Origin: Gemmatimonadota bacterium
GTDB lineage: Bacteria; Gemmatimonadota; Gemmatimonadetes; Gemmatimonadales; GWC2-71-9
Length of the DNA: 22,627 bases
Assembly (NCBI GenBank): GCA_027294815.1
Contig: JAPULP010000127.1
Span: 1-22,627, forward strand
Direction of reading: 5' to 3'
Position 1 is the first letter of the stretch. Each line of letters begins with the position of its first letter. The translations under genes and the position numbers were made by a program. This document shows positions 7,135 to 16,229 of the stretch, one piece after another. The notes below the pieces were generated by a model that saw only the letters and a program-made list of their open reading frames with translations, searched no databases and was not told the origin of the DNA.

Positions 7135-8018
7135 CACTGGACGGCCTCCATCAACATGCTGCGCAGCTTTCTCACGGCGGCAAAGGCCCTGAACGACGGA
7201 TACTCGAATTCCGATCCTTGGAGGAAGACGAATCGCCGGTTGCGCACCGCCGCGACCGTTTGCCACTCGGGACGATCGGCAAACGTCGGGGCGTCATCGC
7301 CGAGCATCACGATCAAATCGGGATCGCGCACCGTGATGCTTTCGATCGAGACGGGGGCGGACGGCGCATCGACGTCACTGAAGACGTTGTCACCGCCGGC
7401 GAGAGTGACCAACTCGCTCAAGAAGCTCCTGGCCCCGATGATGATCGGTGGGTTGTCCCACGATAAGATCACCACGCGCACCGCGAGATCGGGCCGTGGG
7501 GCATTCAGCGTCGAATCGCGTTCGGCTTCGAAGATGCGCACGAGGCTGTCCGCGCGCCGCGTTGTTCCCGTCAGGCGGCCGAGCAGGTTCGCGCCGCGAA
7601 CCACACTCGCGAGACTATCCATACGGATACTCACGGTCGGAATCCCCAGGTCGGCGAGGCGCTGTATCGCCTGTTCGTTGGCGCTGGAGGCATACATGGC
7701 GACGAGGTCGGGACGTTGGGCGACGACCCGCTCGACGTTGGGGCTGAATGCGTCGCCGACGATCGGTACGTCTACCACAGATGGGGGATATTTATCCCAC
7801 TGCGTTCGACCGACGACGGTACTCTCGGCGCCGATCGCAAACAGCAGCTCGGTAATCGGCGGCAACAGGGAAACGACTCGACGCGCGGGTGCCTCGAGGG
7901 TCACCGTCCGCCCCACGTCGTCGACGACGCCACCACCACCCACTTCCGGAGTATTGCACGCGGTGGCCCCAATCGCCGTGGCGATGTACAGCAGCTTGGT
8001 TCGCGGAGAGAAAAACAA
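7134..8018 (-). CDS. btuF: Cobalamin-binding ABC transporter substrate-binding lipoprotein
   Basis: A 294-residue periplasmic binding protein of the BtuF/FepB type. Residues 1-20 form a signal sequence ending in a lipoprotein-like box (GATA before Cys21), so membrane anchoring at the periplasmic face is likely. The helical-backbone binding fold shows DDVGRTVTL, RVVSLLPPITELLFAIGA, VVGRTQWDKYP, VPIVGDAFSPNVERVVAQRPDLV and, in the C-lobe, IESITVRDPDLIV. The apparent start is TTG at 8018, with AAGGAG at 8033-8028 spaced 9 nt upstream; no ATG or GTG gives a full signal peptide. That start codon lies within the U-tract of the riboswitch terminator. The gene is first in btuFCD-btuB, and its stop overlaps the btuC start. 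B12 specificity is inferred from the riboswitch. Confidence 0.9.
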   Translation of the reverse strand: MFFSPRTKLLYIATAIGATACNTPEVGGGGVVDDVGRTVTLEAPARRVVSLLPPITELLFAIGAESTVVGRTQWDKYPPSVVDVPIVGDAFSPNVERVVAQRPDLVAMYASSANEQAIQRLADLGIPTVSIRMDSLASVVRGANLLGRLTGTTRRADSLVRIFEAERDSTLNAPRPDLAVRVVILSWDNPPIIIGARSFLSELVTLAGGDNVFSDVDAPSAPVSIESITVRDPDLIVMLGDDAPTFADRPEWQTVAAVRNRRFVFLQGSEFEYPSFRAFAAVRKLRSMLMEAVQ

Positions 8019-8056
8019 AAACGCTCACTCCTTACACGCACAAGGATGGTGAGCGT
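8011..8056 (-). terminator. Riboswitch intrinsic terminator overlapping the btuF RBS and start
   Basis: ACGCTCAC (8056-8049) pairs with GTGAGCGT (8028-8021), and after a CA bulge TCCTT (8046-8042) pairs with AAGGA (8033-8029), leaving an 8-nt loop. The 3' side runs into TTTTT G TTTTT (8021-8011). This is a strong intrinsic terminator. Its 3' arm contains the AAGGAG Shine-Dalgarno of btuF, and its U-tract contains the TTG start at 8018. The same hairpin would therefore stop transcription and mask translation initiation. Confidence 0.88.
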
Positions 8057-8245
8057 CAAGACCCAAGACTCCACCACCCTCCCGCGAGGGTGTCACAGTG
8101 GAGCGAATGGGAACGTCTCCTGGCTTCGGGCTCTCGGCTTCGCCTTCCCAGTTTCCCAGTGGCGTTGCTAAGCCGACTTAACGCAGTCCGTTACAGTGGC
8201 GGGGCCGCACCGGTTTTGCACCGGTTTCCGTGTTCCCGCATTCGC
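8057..8245 (-). promoter_or_regulatory. Cobalamin (adenosylcobalamin-class) riboswitch
   Basis: The aptamer spans about 8245-8103. GCGAAT (8245-8240) and GGGAAC (8237-8232) pair with GTTCCC (8114-8109) and ATTCGC (8108-8103). The core has CGGTGCGGCCCCGCCACTGT with the conserved GCCACTG at 8200-8194, and the B12 box AGCCAGGAGACG is at 8125-8114. These match the cobalamin riboswitch consensus. Downstream, CACCCTC (8092-8086) and GAGGGTG (8081-8075) form a hairpin. GGGTGGTG (8079-8072) could instead pair with CACCATCC (8051-8044), opening the terminator; this is a readable antiterminator. With B12 bound, the expected state is terminator on and btu genes off. It fills most of the 251-nt gap between the upstream gene and btuF. 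I could not place its promoter with confidence. Confidence 0.95.
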
Positions 8246-8269
8246 CAAACTTCAATTGTTCTTGCAAGC

Positions 8270-9385
8270 CTAGCGTTCAGCGTCACGTCGCGCAAGAGCT
8301 TCGGTCAATTTGGTTTTGAGAGCAGTGCGTTCCCTGTCGAACGCCGCCCGCTCGTCGTCAGACAATTGCGTTCCTTTGGCGGCGACGCGCTCATCGAGTG
8401 CCGCGACCTGCGCGGCCAGGACTTTCATGTCGCTCGCGTGCCCCTGCCCCGTCACGACGCGTGGACGCCGAATCCAAACGGCCAAGACCGCCGTCATCGC
8501 CACCGCAGACATGGCGAGGATGATCCACAACAGCCACGGGGGTGAGATCGACGAACCCGACAACCGAAACGACGCGTGCGCACCGGAGGCTATGCCGGTC
8601 CCGTCGAACCGCATGAACTCTATGTCGTCCATGAACTCCGGCGCTTGGGGAGTCAACGGTCCCCCGATCATTTCCACCGAAGGGTCCTCGATCAGGACCT
8701 GCAGCCGGCCGAGCGGCTGGTCGACCGGCACGGTCAGGTCACGGAGATCCTTTGGGAGGATATAACCGAAAATGATGCGTTTGCGGTTTTCTGGGCCCGG
8801 CGGAATGGCCGCGGCCACAGCGACCGAATCCCCGCGACGATACAGAGAGCTTGGACTGATATCTCCGGGCGCCACTTCCAGGTTGAAGGCACCGCGGGGA
8901 ATGGCACCCTGCCATACTGGGTTTGCCGTGTCATTGGCAATACGCGTTTCTTGACCCGGATTCTCGAGCAGCAAGATCTCCAAGGCCGACCGGGACCCAT
9001 CCACCTCCTGCGCCCGGATAACCACGTGTCGCTCGACGACCTGCACGGGGGGACCGACGCTCGACGTGTCGTAGACGAACAGCGTTGAGGCGGTGTCGGT
9101 CGTGAATGTCGCGGCACTGACGGGATTCGAGAAATATCCGATATCGCGAAACGAAACGCTGGACAAGTACACGGCTGTCGTGTCGCGCTCGGGCGCACGC
9201 AGAAAATAGATGCCGATCACGTCGGTGCGCACGGAGTCGACCACACGCCCGCCGGTGGTATCCACTTGGTGGAGCATGACCCAGTGGTTTGCGAGCGGCA
9301 CCGTGTCGCCCTCGATCACAGAGAACACATGCCCGCTCAATTGAAAACCCTGAGCTCCCAATCGAGTTGGGGAACTCAGGGCCAT
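8270..9385 (-). CDS. Unrecognised exported protein with beta-domain, one TM helix and coiled-coil tail
   Basis: I do not recognise a specific family. The frame runs about 371 residues from ATG 9385 to TAG 8272-8270. It begins with a short hydrophobic/Ala-Gln leader (RLGAQGFQ). Next comes a beta-rich domain (LSGHVFSVIEGDTVPLANH, then VVDSVRTDVIGIYFLRAP) resembling carboxypeptidase-regulatory or transthyretin-like folds. A second beta-rich portion follows. Near the C-terminus PPWLLWIILAMSAVAMTAVL is a single transmembrane helix, then a basic stretch (WIRRPR) and a charged helical tail (AALDERVAAKG, AAFDRERTALKTKLTEALARR) likely to form a coiled coil in the cytoplasm. The start is uncertain: no good RBS precedes 9385, and a non-ATG start overlapping the DUF151 gene would give a longer signal peptide. 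An envelope sensor or anchor is a guess only. Confidence 0.75.
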   Translation of the reverse strand: MALSSPTRLGAQGFQLSGHVFSVIEGDTVPLANHWVMLHQVDTTGGRVVDSVRTDVIGIYFLRAPERDTTAVYLSSVSFRDIGYFSNPVSAATFTTDTASTLFVYDTSSVGPPVQVVERHVVIRAQEVDGSRSALEILLLENPGQETRIANDTANPVWQGAIPRGAFNLEVAPGDISPSSLYRRGDSVAVAAAIPPGPENRKRIIFGYILPKDLRDLTVPVDQPLGRLQVLIEDPSVEMIGGPLTPQAPEFMDDIEFMRFDGTGIASGAHASFRLSGSSISPPWLLWIILAMSAVAMTAVLAVWIRRPRVVTGQGHASDMKVLAAQVAALDERVAAKGTQLSDDERAAFDRERTALKTKLTEALARRDAER

Positions 9386-9404
9386 CAGGAGAATTGTGAC
9401 CCGA

Positions 9405-9911
9405 CTAAGGCTTGAACTTGCCGAAGTCCTCAGGGTCCAGGTCCTCGAGATATTTCTTAAGGGCGTCGGACTCGAGTGACTCGCTGGAGGTATCAGGGGC
9501 AACAGCATCTTCCGCAGAGGTGGCAGTAAGCAAGTCTTCGGCCGCGAAGATCGGCGCCCTGAAGCGCAATGCGATGGCTATGCTGTCGGACGGCCGCGCA
9601 TCGATCTGTATGACGTGATCATCACGACGAAGCTGTAACTCGGCGTAATATGTGCTTTTCTCAACCCGCGTCAGGATCACTCGACTCAGTTCCGCCCCGA
9701 GACCGACAATCACCTGTTGCATGAGATCGTGTGTGAGTGGGCGCTCGAACTTTACGTCAGCCATCTCCATGGCGATGGCCTGCGCTTCGGCATGGCCGAT
9801 GTAGATCGGGATCATGCGTTCCCCATCCTTCTCCTGCAGCACCACGATCGGAGTGTTGGAGTTTTTCTCCACGCCCAAGTGGACTACACCGACTTCAAGA
9901 ATGTCCTGCAC
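9405..9911 (-). CDS. Bifunctional nuclease family protein (DUF151)
   Basis: A 168-residue protein. Residues about 1-130 match the DUF151/bifunctional nuclease domain: LEVGVVHLGVEKNSNTPIV, ERMIPIYIGHAEAQAIAMEM, RPLTHDLMQQVI, YYAELQLRRDD and the hallmark IDARPSDSIAIALRFRAPI. Plant and bacterial members are reported to have RNase/DNase activity, but most bacterial ones are uncharacterised. The last 40 residues are an acidic tail (AEDAVAPDT, YLEDLDPEDFG). The start is GTG 9911, with GGGAG four bases upstream. It follows ahcY by 14 nt, so co-transcription is likely, and its TAG at 9407-9405 nearly meets the next gene. Confidence 0.9.
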   Translation of the reverse strand: MQDILEVGVVHLGVEKNSNTPIVVLQEKDGERMIPIYIGHAEAQAIAMEMADVKFERPLTHDLMQQVIVGLGAELSRVILTRVEKSTYYAELQLRRDDHVIQIDARPSDSIAIALRFRAPIFAAEDLLTATSAEDAVAPDTSSESLESDALKKYLEDLDPEDFGKFKP

Positions 9912-9925
9912 TCGTCTCCCTAGCT

Positions 9926-11446
9926 CTAATAACGGTAATACTCGGGCTTATACGGCCCTTCGACCGGAATGCCGAGATAATCGCTTTGTTCCTGTGTCAA
10001 CTTCGTGAGGTCAACACCCAAGTGCTCCAGATGGAGCCGCGCGACCTCCTCATCTAGTTCCTTTTGTAACCGGTACACCTGCCGGTCGTACTTGTTGACG
10101 TTCTGCCACAGTTCGAGCTGTGCGAGTACCTGGTTGGTGAACGACGCCGACATGACGAAGCTCGGGTGTCCAGTCGCACATCCGAGATTCAGCAGCCGGC
10201 CCTCAGCCAGGATTAACACACTATGACCATCGGGGAAGACCCACTCGTCGTACTGTGGTTTGATGTTGACCCGTTTGATTCCCGGCACTTTCGCCAACCC
10301 GGCCATGTCGATTTCGTTGTCGAAGTGACCGATGTTGCCGACGATGGCTTTGTCCTTCATGCGCGCCATGTGATCGGCCATGACGATATTGAAGTTGCCT
10401 GTCGTCGTAATGAAGATATCGGCGGTAGGGATCGTGTCTTCGAGCTTTCTGACCTCATACCCTTCCATGGCGGCTTGCAGAGCACAGATGGGATCGATCT
10501 CGGTGACGATCACGCGGCATCCTTGGCCCCGTAGCGCTTGTGCACACCCTTTCCCTACCTCACCGTAACCACACACGACAGCCACCTTACCACCCAACAT
10601 GACGTCGGTCGCCCTCGCCAAGCCGTCGATCAGGGAGTGCCGGCATCCATAGATGTTATCAAACTTGCTCTTCGTTACGGAGTCGTTGACGTTGATGGCC
10701 GGGAAGAGGAGCGTTCCGGCTTCGGCCATTTGGTACAAGCGATGGACGCCCGTTGTCGTTTCCTCACTCACTCCCTTGATGTGCTGTACCATCTCGGTCC
10801 AACGCCCTGGGCGGCGTTCCATCTCGGTGCGGAGCGTCTCCAAGACTACACGCCATTCTTCGGGTTCGGATGCTTCGTCGAACGCGGGAACCGAACCCGC
10901 TCCCTCGAATTCTGCACCTTTGTGAATCAAGAGTGTCGCGTCTCCGCCGTCGTCCACCAGCAGATCAGGGCCAGAGCCGTCCGGCCAGCGTAGTGCCCGT
11001 TCGGTGCAAGACCAGTACTCTTCGAGCGTCTCGCCCTTCCATGCGAAGACGGCAACGCCCTTCGGATCTTCCGGGGTACCGTCCCGACCCACGACGACGG
11101 CGGCGGCGGCGGTGTCTTGAGTGGAAAAGATGTTGCAGCTCGCCCAGCGGACATCCGCGCCGAGATCTACCAGCGTTTCAATCAATACGGCCGTCTGCAC
11201 CGTCATGTGCAGACTGCCTGTGACCTTCGCTCCGGCCAACGGCTTTTGATCCCCGTACCGCTCGCGTAAGGCGATGAGTCCAGGCATCTCATGCTCGGCC
11301 AGCCGTATTTCATCCCGTCCCTGCCGCGCCAAGCCCAGGTCGGCAACCTCATAGGAATCGTTCGCGCCAACCACCCGACCTGTCTGGGGCGTGTTGTCAG
11401 CCCCTGGTGCCGCTGTCGTCGTGTCGGGGTCCGTTTTCGTGAGCAT
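9926..11446 (-). CDS. ahcY: Adenosylhomocysteinase (S-adenosyl-L-homocysteine hydrolase)
   Basis: AhcY splits S-adenosylhomocysteine to adenosine and homocysteine, using bound NAD, in the cytosolic methyl cycle. The 506-residue product shows [13 protein letters not shown] (104-116), [18 protein letters not shown] (254-271), the NAD Rossmann motif GYGEVGKG (293-300) and the C-terminal KPEYYRY, where Lys and Tyr complete the cofactor site. It is the long bacterial form with an extra segment around 180-225. An unusual 40-residue Thr/Pro/Asp-rich N-terminal extension precedes the conserved [19 protein letters not shown]. The start is ATG 11446, with only a weak purine stretch upstream. It follows metK after 66 nt, a natural pairing because metK makes the methyl donor whose by-product AhcY removes. 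Confidence 0.96.
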   Translation of the reverse strand: MLTKTDPDTTTAAPGADNTPQTGRVVGANDSYEVADLGLARQGRDEIRLAEHEMPGLIALRERYGDQKPLAGAKVTGSLHMTVQTAVLIETLVDLGADVRWASCNIFSTQDTAAAAVVVGRDGTPEDPKGVAVFAWKGETLEEYWSCTERALRWPDGSGPDLLVDDGGDATLLIHKGAEFEGAGSVPAFDEASEPEEWRVVLETLRTEMERRPGRWTEMVQHIKGVSEETTTGVHRLYQMAEAGTLLFPAINVNDSVTKSKFDNIYGCRHSLIDGLARATDVMLGGKVAVVCGYGEVGKGCAQALRGQGCRVIVTEIDPICALQAAMEGYEVRKLEDTIPTADIFITTTGNFNIVMADHMARMKDKAIVGNIGHFDNEIDMAGLAKVPGIKRVNIKPQYDEWVFPDGHSVLILAEGRLLNLGCATGHPSFVMSASFTNQVLAQLELWQNVNKYDRQVYRLQKELDEEVARLHLEHLGVDLTKLTQEQSDYLGIPVEGPYKPEYYRY

Positions 11447-11512
11447 CTATCCGTCTCGTGTAGTAGTCAGTATCGATAGGTTATTCGGGAACAGCGGATC
11501 TTCACTGCCGAG

Positions 11513-12712
11513 TCATGCACCGGCCATCTCGGCCTGCTGCGCGGCCTCGGTCAACTGAGCGATACGCGTGGCATCTTCCCAAGTAAACAGTTTAACCGTT
11601 TCGCCGTGGACCGTCACGGTTTCGGGCATTCGCCCAAAGTGGCCATACGACGCCGTGGGCCGATAAATCGGGTTGCGCAAATCCAGCGACGACATGATCC
11701 CCGCCGGTGTCAGGTCGAACACTTCCCTCACCGCTCGTTCAAGTATCCCGTCGGGAACAGTGCCGGAGCCAAACGTTTCGACCATGATCGAAACCGGCTC
11801 GGCGACACCAATGGCGTAGGCGATTTGGACTTCGCATCGGACCGCGAGCTTTGCAGCGACGATGTGCTTTGCCACCCACCGTGCCGCATAGGTCGCCGAG
11901 CGATCGACCTTGGACGGGTCTTTTCCGCTGAACGCGCCACCGCCATGCCGGGCAAAGCCCCCATAGGTGTCTACGATGATCTTGCGGCCGGTCAGCCCGG
12001 CATCGCCTTGTGGGCCACCAATCACGAACCGACCGGTGGGATTGATCAGATATCGCACCTCATCGGCTTCGAGATTGCTCTCGGACAAGACCGGTTGAAT
12101 GACGTGTTCCCGAATCGCCGTCTCGATCTCGTCGGACCGGATGTCCGGTGCGTGCTGCGTCGAAACCACTACCGCCTTGACCGCCACCGGGCGTCCGTCC
12201 ACATACTCGACACTCACCTGAGTCTTTCCGTCGGGACGCAACCAGCCAAGCTCCGCGCTCTTGCGCACCGAGGTCAGTCGCTGCGCGAGCCGGTGAGCCA
12301 AGACGATCGGCATCGGCATCAGTTCGGGCGTATCATCGCACGCGTACCCGAACATCATGCCTTGGTCTCCCGCACCCCCCGTATCTACACCTTGGGCGAT
12401 GTCCGGGGATTGTCCGTCCAACGTCATCAGCACAGCGCAGGAATCACAATCGAAACCGGCGGACGCGTCGTCGTAACCGATCTCTCGAATGGTAGCGCGG
12501 ACGAGTTCCGCAAACCGCACGTGGGCGGTGGTGGTGATTTCACCCGCCACCACCACCATCCCGGTCGTCACCAGCGTTTCGCACGCCACCCGCGCGGTGG
12601 GGTCCTGCGCCAGGATGGCGTCCAAGACTGCGTCGGAAATCTGGTCCGCCATCTTGTCCGGATGGCCTTCGGTAACGGATTCCGACGAAAACAGGTGCGA
12701 ATGTGCTGACAT
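11513..12712 (-). CDS. metK: S-adenosylmethionine synthetase
   Basis: MetK makes S-adenosylmethionine from methionine and ATP. The 399-residue length is normal. Motifs include [13 protein letters not shown] (8-20), with the catalytic His in GHPDK, then [22 protein letters not shown] (ATP binding), and [18 protein letters not shown], the phosphate-binding glycine-rich loop. The start is ATG 12712 with AAGG about 6 nt upstream. It lies between ptsI (65-nt gap) and ahcY (66-nt gap). I see no SAM riboswitch in the upstream gap. Confidence 0.97.
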   Translation of the reverse strand: MSAHSHLFSSESVTEGHPDKMADQISDAVLDAILAQDPTARVACETLVTTGMVVVAGEITTTAHVRFAELVRATIREIGYDDASAGFDCDSCAVLMTLDGQSPDIAQGVDTGGAGDQGMMFGYACDDTPELMPMPIVLAHRLAQRLTSVRKSAELGWLRPDGKTQVSVEYVDGRPVAVKAVVVSTQHAPDIRSDEIETAIREHVIQPVLSESNLEADEVRYLINPTGRFVIGGPQGDAGLTGRKIIVDTYGGFARHGGGAFSGKDPSKVDRSATYAARWVAKHIVAAKLAVRCEVQIAYAIGVAEPVSIMVETFGSGTVPDGILERAVREVFDLTPAGIMSSLDLRNPIYRPTASYGHFGRMPETVTVHGETVKLFTWEDATRIAQLTEAAQQAEMAGA

Positions 12713-12777
12713 ACAAAACCTTGATCGTTGACTAGGGATCGGTGGGATGAGACTGGCCTTGAAAAGTACCCCGCCCC

Positions 12778-14559
12778 CTACCCCTGAGCAACCAACTCGA
12801 ACCGGAGTGTATCGGCATCCACGAGGTCGTCGATCGCCTCGTTCAGGAGGCTGAGAACCCGGCCGGTGGTCGAGGCAGTTAGGGCCTGCGCGGCAACCGA
12901 TTCGGCAACGGACGCGTCAAACCGCCGGATCAGCCACCGGATGAAAGGAAGGCGGGGTGGCGCTATGCTCAAGACGCGGTAACCGAGGCCTATGAGGAGG
13001 AGCGCGGCTCGCGGATCGGACGCCATTTCGCCACAGACGCTGGGATCGAGACCCGCGTTCCGTCCCGCCTCGGCAATCGCTTTCAGCGACCGCACGACCG
13101 CCGGGTGGAATGGGGTGAAGCGGTCCGCGAGACGGGCGTTCCCCCTATCCACCGCCAAGGTGTATTGGGTCAGATCGTTTGTCCCGACGCTCAGAAAATC
13201 GCTTTCGGCGGCAAACTCCTCGGCCAGCAGGGCCGCTGCCGGCGTCTCGATCATGACCCCTATCGGAACCTTGGACGCAGCGGGGATGCCGTCCCGCTTC
13301 AATGCTTCGGCAGACTCGGCAACGAGCTCACGCGCCCGCTCGAGCTCCTCCATCTGCGTCACCAGAGGAAGCATGAGCTGCACGTTCCCATCTTTTCGGG
13401 CGCGCAGTATGGCACGCGCCTGGGTGCGGAAGATGTCGGGCTCGTCGAGACATACCCGGATAGCACGCCACCCCAGCTGGGGATTTGGTTCTCTCGGCGG
13501 GCGAAACGGCGCCGGGAACTTGTCGCCGCCGAGGTCGTACGTGCGGACCACCACCGGATGATCCGGAAAACGTTTGCAAATGCGACTGTAATAGTCTGCC
13601 TGTTCGTCTTCACTGGGGAGTTCGGTGCGGCCGATAACCAGAAATTCAGTGCGTAATAGTCCCACACCTTCCGCACCGTGTTCCACTGCGGCATCCAACT
13701 CCTCGGGAAGATCGACGTTGCCGCGCAGCGACACGTGGACACCGTCGATGGTCTCAGCCGGCTGACCGCTCACCGCCTCCAGTTCCGCGTCGAACTGGCT
13801 GCGCCGTTCGGCCTCTGATTCCGCCGCGGCGATCTCCTCCGCAGTGGGATCGGTGAGTACGGTACCGCGCGTGCCGTCGAGGATGACGACGCGGTCGGTC
13901 CGAATTTTCTCGAGACCGCCCACAAGCCCCATGACACACGGAATACCCAAACTGTGTGCCAGAATCGCTGCGTGGGACGTCGCCGTGCCCTCGACGCTCG
14001 CGAACCCAACGACTTGTTCACGATCGAACTCGACGGTCAGGCCCGGCGTGAGTTCTCTGGTAAACACGATGACAGGCTCGCCGCCACGGTCCTTCAGCAC
14101 GTCAGAAATGGACTGTCCCAACAGCCGTTGCAGCACCCTGATACTGATGCCGGCAAGGTCGGCTCGCCGCTGGCGAAGCATGGAGCTGTCGGACTGCGCC
14201 CAATGCGCACGCAGCTCGAACGCCTTGAATTCGAACGCACGCTCTGCGCTCAACTGGTTATCGTGGATCAAATGCTCCACGGCGCCCAGGAAATCCGCAT
14301 CTTCGAGCATCAGGATCTGCGCGTCGAAGATCTTCGCCTCGGTGGCTCCGGCGTGCTCTGCGGCATGCTCCCGGAGCTCGTCCAAGTGCGCTTTGACGTC
14401 CGTTATCGCATCATGGAGTCGCTCGATCTCATGGGGCACTTCCTCTTTGGACACCACACGATGTGGCACATCGGGCACGCCCCACGTGACGACGTACACA
14501 GGGCCAATGACCAGACCCCGAGACACGCCAAGACCGGTAATGAGACGTGGATCATTCAT
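12778..14559 (-). CDS. ptsI: PTS Enzyme I (phosphoenolpyruvate-protein phosphotransferase)
   Basis: Enzyme I takes phosphate from PEP and passes it to HPr. The 593-residue protein is slightly longer than the E. coli enzyme. The N-terminal helical HPr-binding and swivel domains contain the phospho-histidine motif [15 protein letters not shown] with His196. The C-terminal TIM barrel has [43 protein letters not shown] and the catalytic-Cys motif SVCGEMASD. The ATG at 14559 overlaps the ptsH stop by 8 nt, and the frame ends in TAG at 12780-12778. It is the last gene of the coupled PTS series. Confidence 0.97.
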   Translation of the reverse strand: MNDPRLITGLGVSRGLVIGPVYVVTWGVPDVPHRVVSKEEVPHEIERLHDAITDVKAHLDELREHAAEHAGATEAKIFDAQILMLEDADFLGAVEHLIHDNQLSAERAFEFKAFELRAHWAQSDSSMLRQRRADLAGISIRVLQRLLGQSISDVLKDRGGEPVIVFTRELTPGLTVEFDREQVVGFASVEGTATSHAAILAHSLGIPCVMGLVGGLEKIRTDRVVILDGTRGTVLTDPTAEEIAAAESEAERRSQFDAELEAVSGQPAETIDGVHVSLRGNVDLPEELDAAVEHGAEGVGLLRTEFLVIGRTELPSEDEQADYYSRICKRFPDHPVVVRTYDLGGDKFPAPFRPPREPNPQLGWRAIRVCLDEPDIFRTQARAILRARKDGNVQLMLPLVTQMEELERARELVAESAEALKRDGIPAASKVPIGVMIETPAAALLAEEFAAESDFLSVGTNDLTQYTLAVDRGNARLADRFTPFHPAVVRSLKAIAEAGRNAGLDPSVCGEMASDPRAALLLIGLGYRVLSIAPPRLPFIRWLIRRFDASVAESVAAQALTASTTGRVLSLLNEAIDDLVDADTLRFELVAQG

Positions 14560-14830
14560 TGGAGATGCCGAACTCCTTTGCCACCAGATCCTCCAGCGCC
14601 GTCACGGCCGCCTCGGCGTCGACTCCCTCCGCGCGTAACGTCAACTCCGCGCCACACTCGGCCGCCAATGTCATCACACCCATGATGCTTTTGCCGTTTA
14701 CCGGCTGCCCGTCTTTCGCCACCTGAATATGCGATTCGAACCGGCTCGCGAGCTTGACGAACTCAGCCGCCGGCCGGGCGTGCAAGCCCAGCTCGTTGAT
14801 GACGGTCACGCGGCGCTCGGCGCTTACCAC
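14552..14830 (-). CDS. ptsH: PTS phosphocarrier protein HPr
   Basis: HPr is the small phosphate shuttle between Enzyme I and the EIIA domain. From GTG 14830 the product has 92 residues. It contains NELGLHARPAAEF with the phospho-acceptor His17, and GKSIMGVM with Ser48, the site that HPr kinase modifies. The presence of this Ser fits hprK in the same cluster. The frame is open much further upstream, but that extension lies over the EIID gene and does not resemble HPr. GTG 14830 overlaps the EIID stop (GTGGTAA); a second GTG at 14809 would remove seven residues. Confidence 0.93.
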   Translation of the reverse strand: MVSAERRVTVINELGLHARPAAEFVKLASRFESHIQVAKDGQPVNGKSIMGVMTLAAECGAELTLRAEGVDAEAAVTALEDLVAKEFGISNE

Positions 14831-15561
14831 AGCCACCCCAACACGAGCGTCATCGCCAGGACGAGGATTCCAAGCCGCGCCGCGCCAAGCGTCGGCACCA
14901 GCCATCGCATTGTGATCACCGTCGCCGCCGCGACACCCGCTGTGCCCCACTTCGCGACTCCATCGAAGTCGACCGTCAGCCATTCGGCCACCACCGGTAT
15001 CGCGAAACCGATCGCCACGGCTGCGACGGGTCCGGACAACCGGAGGCCCGCTTGTAAAACCGGATGCCTCAAGGCCTCGGCCACCCGGATGCCGAACCGC
15101 CAACCCGCCAGCAATCCCCACACCCGGAGGGCCACGTGCACGGCGTTGAACAAGAATAAGAACGTGGCCGCTGCAACCAATGGATGGGCGAGCGTCAACA
15201 CGATCAACCCGATGGCCGCTGCCGCGGGCAACACGCCCGCCCAAACGATGCGGTCCCCGAGCGAGCCGAGCGGTCCCTTCAACGCGGTGCGGAGTCTCTC
15301 GATTTGCTGTGGCGGGACGCCTTCGTGTTCCGCTTTGGCGATCGAACCAACGGCTAACCCAGCCAAGTAGGGATGGGTGTTGAAGAAACCTGCCGCGCGC
15401 CCCATGGCACTGCGATACGCTTTTCCGGCACGACCGCCGTTCAAATCGCGCAGCAGCGGCTCAATGGCCACCGCCATGCCCAAGCCTTGCAGCCGCTCGT
15501 GGTTCATGGATCCTTGAAACACGAACAATCGGATCATCGCCGCCCCCAAACCGCGCTTCAT
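14824..15561 (-). CDS. PTS mannose/fructose/sorbose-family IID component
   Basis: EIID forms the sugar channel together with EIIC. The 245-residue product has the family's cytoplasmic N-terminus: LFVFQGSMNHERLQGLGMAV, IEPLLRDL, AAGFFNTHPYLAGLAVG, ERLRTALKGPLGSLGDRIVW. Hydrophobic helices follow, ending in LVLGWLW. The chosen ATG at 15561 overlaps the EIIC stop as ATGA; the frame continues open to 15612 but lacks family similarity. The product is somewhat shorter than ManZ. The transported sugar cannot be read from the sequence. Confidence 0.9.
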   Translation of the reverse strand: MKRGLGAAMIRLFVFQGSMNHERLQGLGMAVAIEPLLRDLNGGRAGKAYRSAMGRAAGFFNTHPYLAGLAVGSIAKAEHEGVPPQQIERLRTALKGPLGSLGDRIVWAGVLPAAAAIGLIVLTLAHPLVAAATFLFLFNAVHVALRVWGLLAGWRFGIRVAEALRHPVLQAGLRLSGPVAAVAIGFAIPVVAEWLTVDFDGVAKWGTAGVAAATVITMRWLVPTLGAARLGILVLAMTLVLGWLW

Positions 15562-16229
15562 TGTACCACCCATGCGGCGCCGGCAACGAGACCGGACACG
15601 AGCCAGATCCAACCGTGGCGGGCATCACGCGCAACCCGAACACCGCTGACGAACGTCGTTCCCAACCCAACCCCAATCGCCACGGCGCTGAGCACCACCG
15701 CTCCGCGCAACGTGACGGGTACCGTGGCCCTCACGATAACAGACAAAATCAATCCGACGACCGTCAAGCTCACCACACGCCCGAAGTCACGCAGGACACC
15801 TCGCCGATGCAGGCGGTAAATGATCCGTACGTCCCCGGCATCGATGGCATCACGATGCCGCTGTACGTCTACGGTCGTGCGTTGTCGAACGAATTGGATG
15901 GACGTTTCTCCCAGGTAGGCGATGACCAATCCCACGACCACGGCAATGCCGATCCCGAACACGTCGGGAGCCCCGGCCGCGGTGGCCGACGCGGCGACGG
16001 CCCCCAAACCATAGTCCGGATAACGCGCGGCGCCGAACGGCAAGACTTCCATCGCGAAGAGTTCGAGAACGGCGCCAACGATGAGCCCGCTTTGGACGTC
16101 GCCGACGATCAAACCCGCCACCACACCGGCTACGATCGGTCGAGCGATCATGACTTGCGCCAGGGTCGCCAGATCGAGGCCCACGAGTGTGCCCCAAACC
16201 AGCAGCCCGCCCATCGCCGTGAATTCCAT
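15558..16229 (-). CDS. PTS mannose/fructose/sorbose-family IIC component
   Basis: EIIC is the other membrane half of the sugar permease. The product has about 223 residues in repeated hydrophobic helices. Recognisable family stretches are RPIVAGVVAGLIVGDVQSGLIVGA, ELFAMEVLPFGAARYPDYG, GIGIAVVVGLVIAYLGETSI (given in parts). The start is ATG 16229, or GTG 16232 one codon earlier; both overlap the EIIB stop. The length is a little below ManY, mainly at the C-terminus, but the membrane pattern is intact. Confidence 0.88.
   Translation of the reverse strand: MEFTAMGGLLVWGTLVGLDLATLAQVMIARPIVAGVVAGLIVGDVQSGLIVGAVLELFAMEVLPFGAARYPDYGLGAVAASATAAGAPDVFGIGIAVVVGLVIAYLGETSIQFVRQRTTVDVQRHRDAIDAGDVRIIYRLHRRGVLRDFGRVVSLTVVGLILSVIVRATVPVTLRGAVVLSAVAIGVGLGTTFVSGVRVARDARHGWIWLVSGLVAGAAWVVQ

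Noticed and set aside
8246..8320. Promoter for the B12 unit, such as TTGACC near 8308-8303
   Set aside because: A -35-like box is present, but no convincing -10 lies at proper spacing, so I do not call it.
11447..11512. SAH riboswitch before ahcY
   Set aside because: The 66-nt gap lacks the conserved SAH core and paired arms. I see nothing more than a weak RBS.
12713..12777. SAM riboswitch before metK, or a terminator after ptsI
   Set aside because: The 65-nt gap has no SAM aptamer motifs and no hairpin followed by a U-run.
14552..15244. A 230-residue frame ending in HPr
   Set aside because: Only the last 92 residues are HPr-like. The rest is the EIID gene read in another frame.
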